Assembly: GCA_028583605.1 (NCBI GenBank)
Contig: CM053326.1
Coordinates: 7,386,587 to 7,450,586, forward strand
Direction of reading: 5' to 3'
From: Dastarcus helophoroides
Lineage: Eukaryota; Arthropoda; Insecta; Coleoptera; Bothrideridae
DNA length: 64,000 nt
In this document: positions 62,957 to 64,000 of the stretch, one piece after another
Numbering within the stretch: the first letter of the stretch is position 1
Layout: every line of letters starts with the position of its first letter
Position numbers and translations under genes: made by a program
Notes under the pieces: generated by a model
Told to the model about the DNA's origin: nothing
What the model saw: the letters and a program-made list of their open reading frames with translations, nothing else
Database searches by the model: none

Positions 62957-64000
62957 TTTAAGTTTAATCCACTCGCAAAGGGTAACCCCATTATGCTTTC
63001 AAAGCACTGCGAGCAGAATGCGGGAACAAGGATAGATGGCGATGAACCGCCTTCTTAAACAAGGATAGGTTATAATTTTTGGGGAAAATTCCCTTCGGTA
63101 ACAAGTTTCATAACTTGGAAGTTCTATAGAAAAAAGAGTCTCCGTAGACAGAAGTCCTCACTGTGTCAACCTGGACCGCACAGGAATTTGCTGTCTCCGA
63201 CTGTCTAGTACGCCTCAAGAATCTTGCCCTTGGGGGGATCAATCCTATTAGTTCCTGCGAGCATCTTCCATGATAGTACTTGTAGAAGAGAGACAAATCA
63301 CCAACCATACGCTCGTGCTCTAGTGTTTCGAGAGAATCGGTCAGAGTCTCGTCATCAATTAGGCGAATCCCTCTTCTTTGAATTGAATCCAAGAGAGCTG
63401 AAGTGTGTTTTGGGGCTGAACTCCAAACATGAGAACAGTATTCTAGTGTTGGCCTAACTTGAGCTTTGTATAGTGTTAATAGCTGATGAGTACTTTTTAG
63501 CTCTAAAAAGAAAGCCTAGCTTCTGAGAGGCGGATTTCGCAATGGCGCGCACATGATCGTCCCAAGGGAAGTTAGTGCTCGCATTCACTCCTGATGAACA
63601 GATTTTACTGTTTACAAGAATTTCGTGCATCTTCAAATGTGGTCCGAGTCTCGACTGAGAGATTATTTCGCCAACGTCGATATGTGCAGTTTTTGCAGGA
63701 GACAGCCCGAACACATTTTTTACTAAACCAAGATTTACTGGAGGCAGACTTCTTTTTGGAGTGGGGAATTGAACATTCCATACCAATCAGGATAGCTTCC
63801 GTGATGGATTCGGCGACTAAGGAAGGGTTGTCTGAGTTAAAGCAGACTTCCTGCCACGGAAAAGACGCAAAAAAGTCTCTTAATTCTTCCCAGTTTGCAG
63901 AGTGCCAAACCCAACGAGACTGCGTCTGAGAAGAAGGTGGCATATGAAGCGAGCGAGAGGCAGCTACAAGCTTGTAATCCGAATTTCCATGCGGTGATGT
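62957..64000 (-). mobile_element. LINE copy 3, RT core deleted, runs off the window
   Basis: On the minus strand, 63943-63605 reads the end of the endonuclease-linker part (ANWEELRDFFASFPWQEVCF, SASSKSWFSKKCVRAVSCKN, YRRWRNNLSVETRTTFEDAR). At about 63600 this jumps, after some 17 filler bases, straight into the 3' region (NASTNFPWDDHVRAIAKSAS, then the YCSHVW tail). Compared with copy 2 about 1.24 kb holding the whole RT catalytic core is missing. The 3' end at 62957 matches copies 1 and 2. The element continues past 64000. Confidence 0.85.

Overview
The window looks like nuclear DNA of an insect: it is strongly AT-rich, has GT-AG introns, and carries an icarapin-like secreted-protein gene (a family known from insects), the cytosolic ribosomal protein gene RpL9, and mariner, hAT, Zator and LINE elements of insect type. 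A beetle is plausible, but the sequence alone does not settle the order.

Only two host genes are well supported. On the + strand, an icarapin-like gene has coding exons at 13956-14084, 21730-21890 and 35933-36190, plus an alternative last exon at 36768-37299; the exon carrying the start codon and signal peptide was not found. On the - strand, RpL9 has a 5'UTR exon near 62409-62380, a first coding exon at 62101-61730 and a last exon at 57388-57187, giving 189 residues. Both genes have introns swollen by nested mobile elements.

The rest is mobile DNA. A degraded LINE family has three copies (2988-4850 -, 44870-47917 +, 62957-64000 -), and a different LINE lies at 41019-44545 (-). Class II elements with visible ends include hAT elements at 8797-11697, 24953-26719, 32368-35862, 51854-54898, 56198-56867 and 59842-60340; TA-flanked mariner/pogo-type elements at 12926-13810, 15245-18917, 37754-40930 and 57532-58417; and a 3.2 kb Zator-like element at 28662-31859 with TAA target duplications and a broken DDE plus zinc-finger transposase.

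The most unusual items are two small retroelements (19550-20120 and 33219-33696), each carrying a complete type I hammerhead ribozyme core with a base-pair-preserving change in stem II, inverted plus tandem unit architecture and 13-14 bp target duplications, as expected for Penelope-like or retrozyme-like elements. The second oddity is a set of kilobase-long arrays built from a degenerate 20-24 base unit around TTTCGA/TCGAAA, sitting inside unrelated transposons across the whole window and sometimes flipping strand. The third is a head-to-head pair of mariner-type copies forming a 1.27 kb inverted repeat between two TIRs.

No CRISPR array, rRNA or tRNA gene was seen. Families were assigned by reading motifs; no database search was possible.
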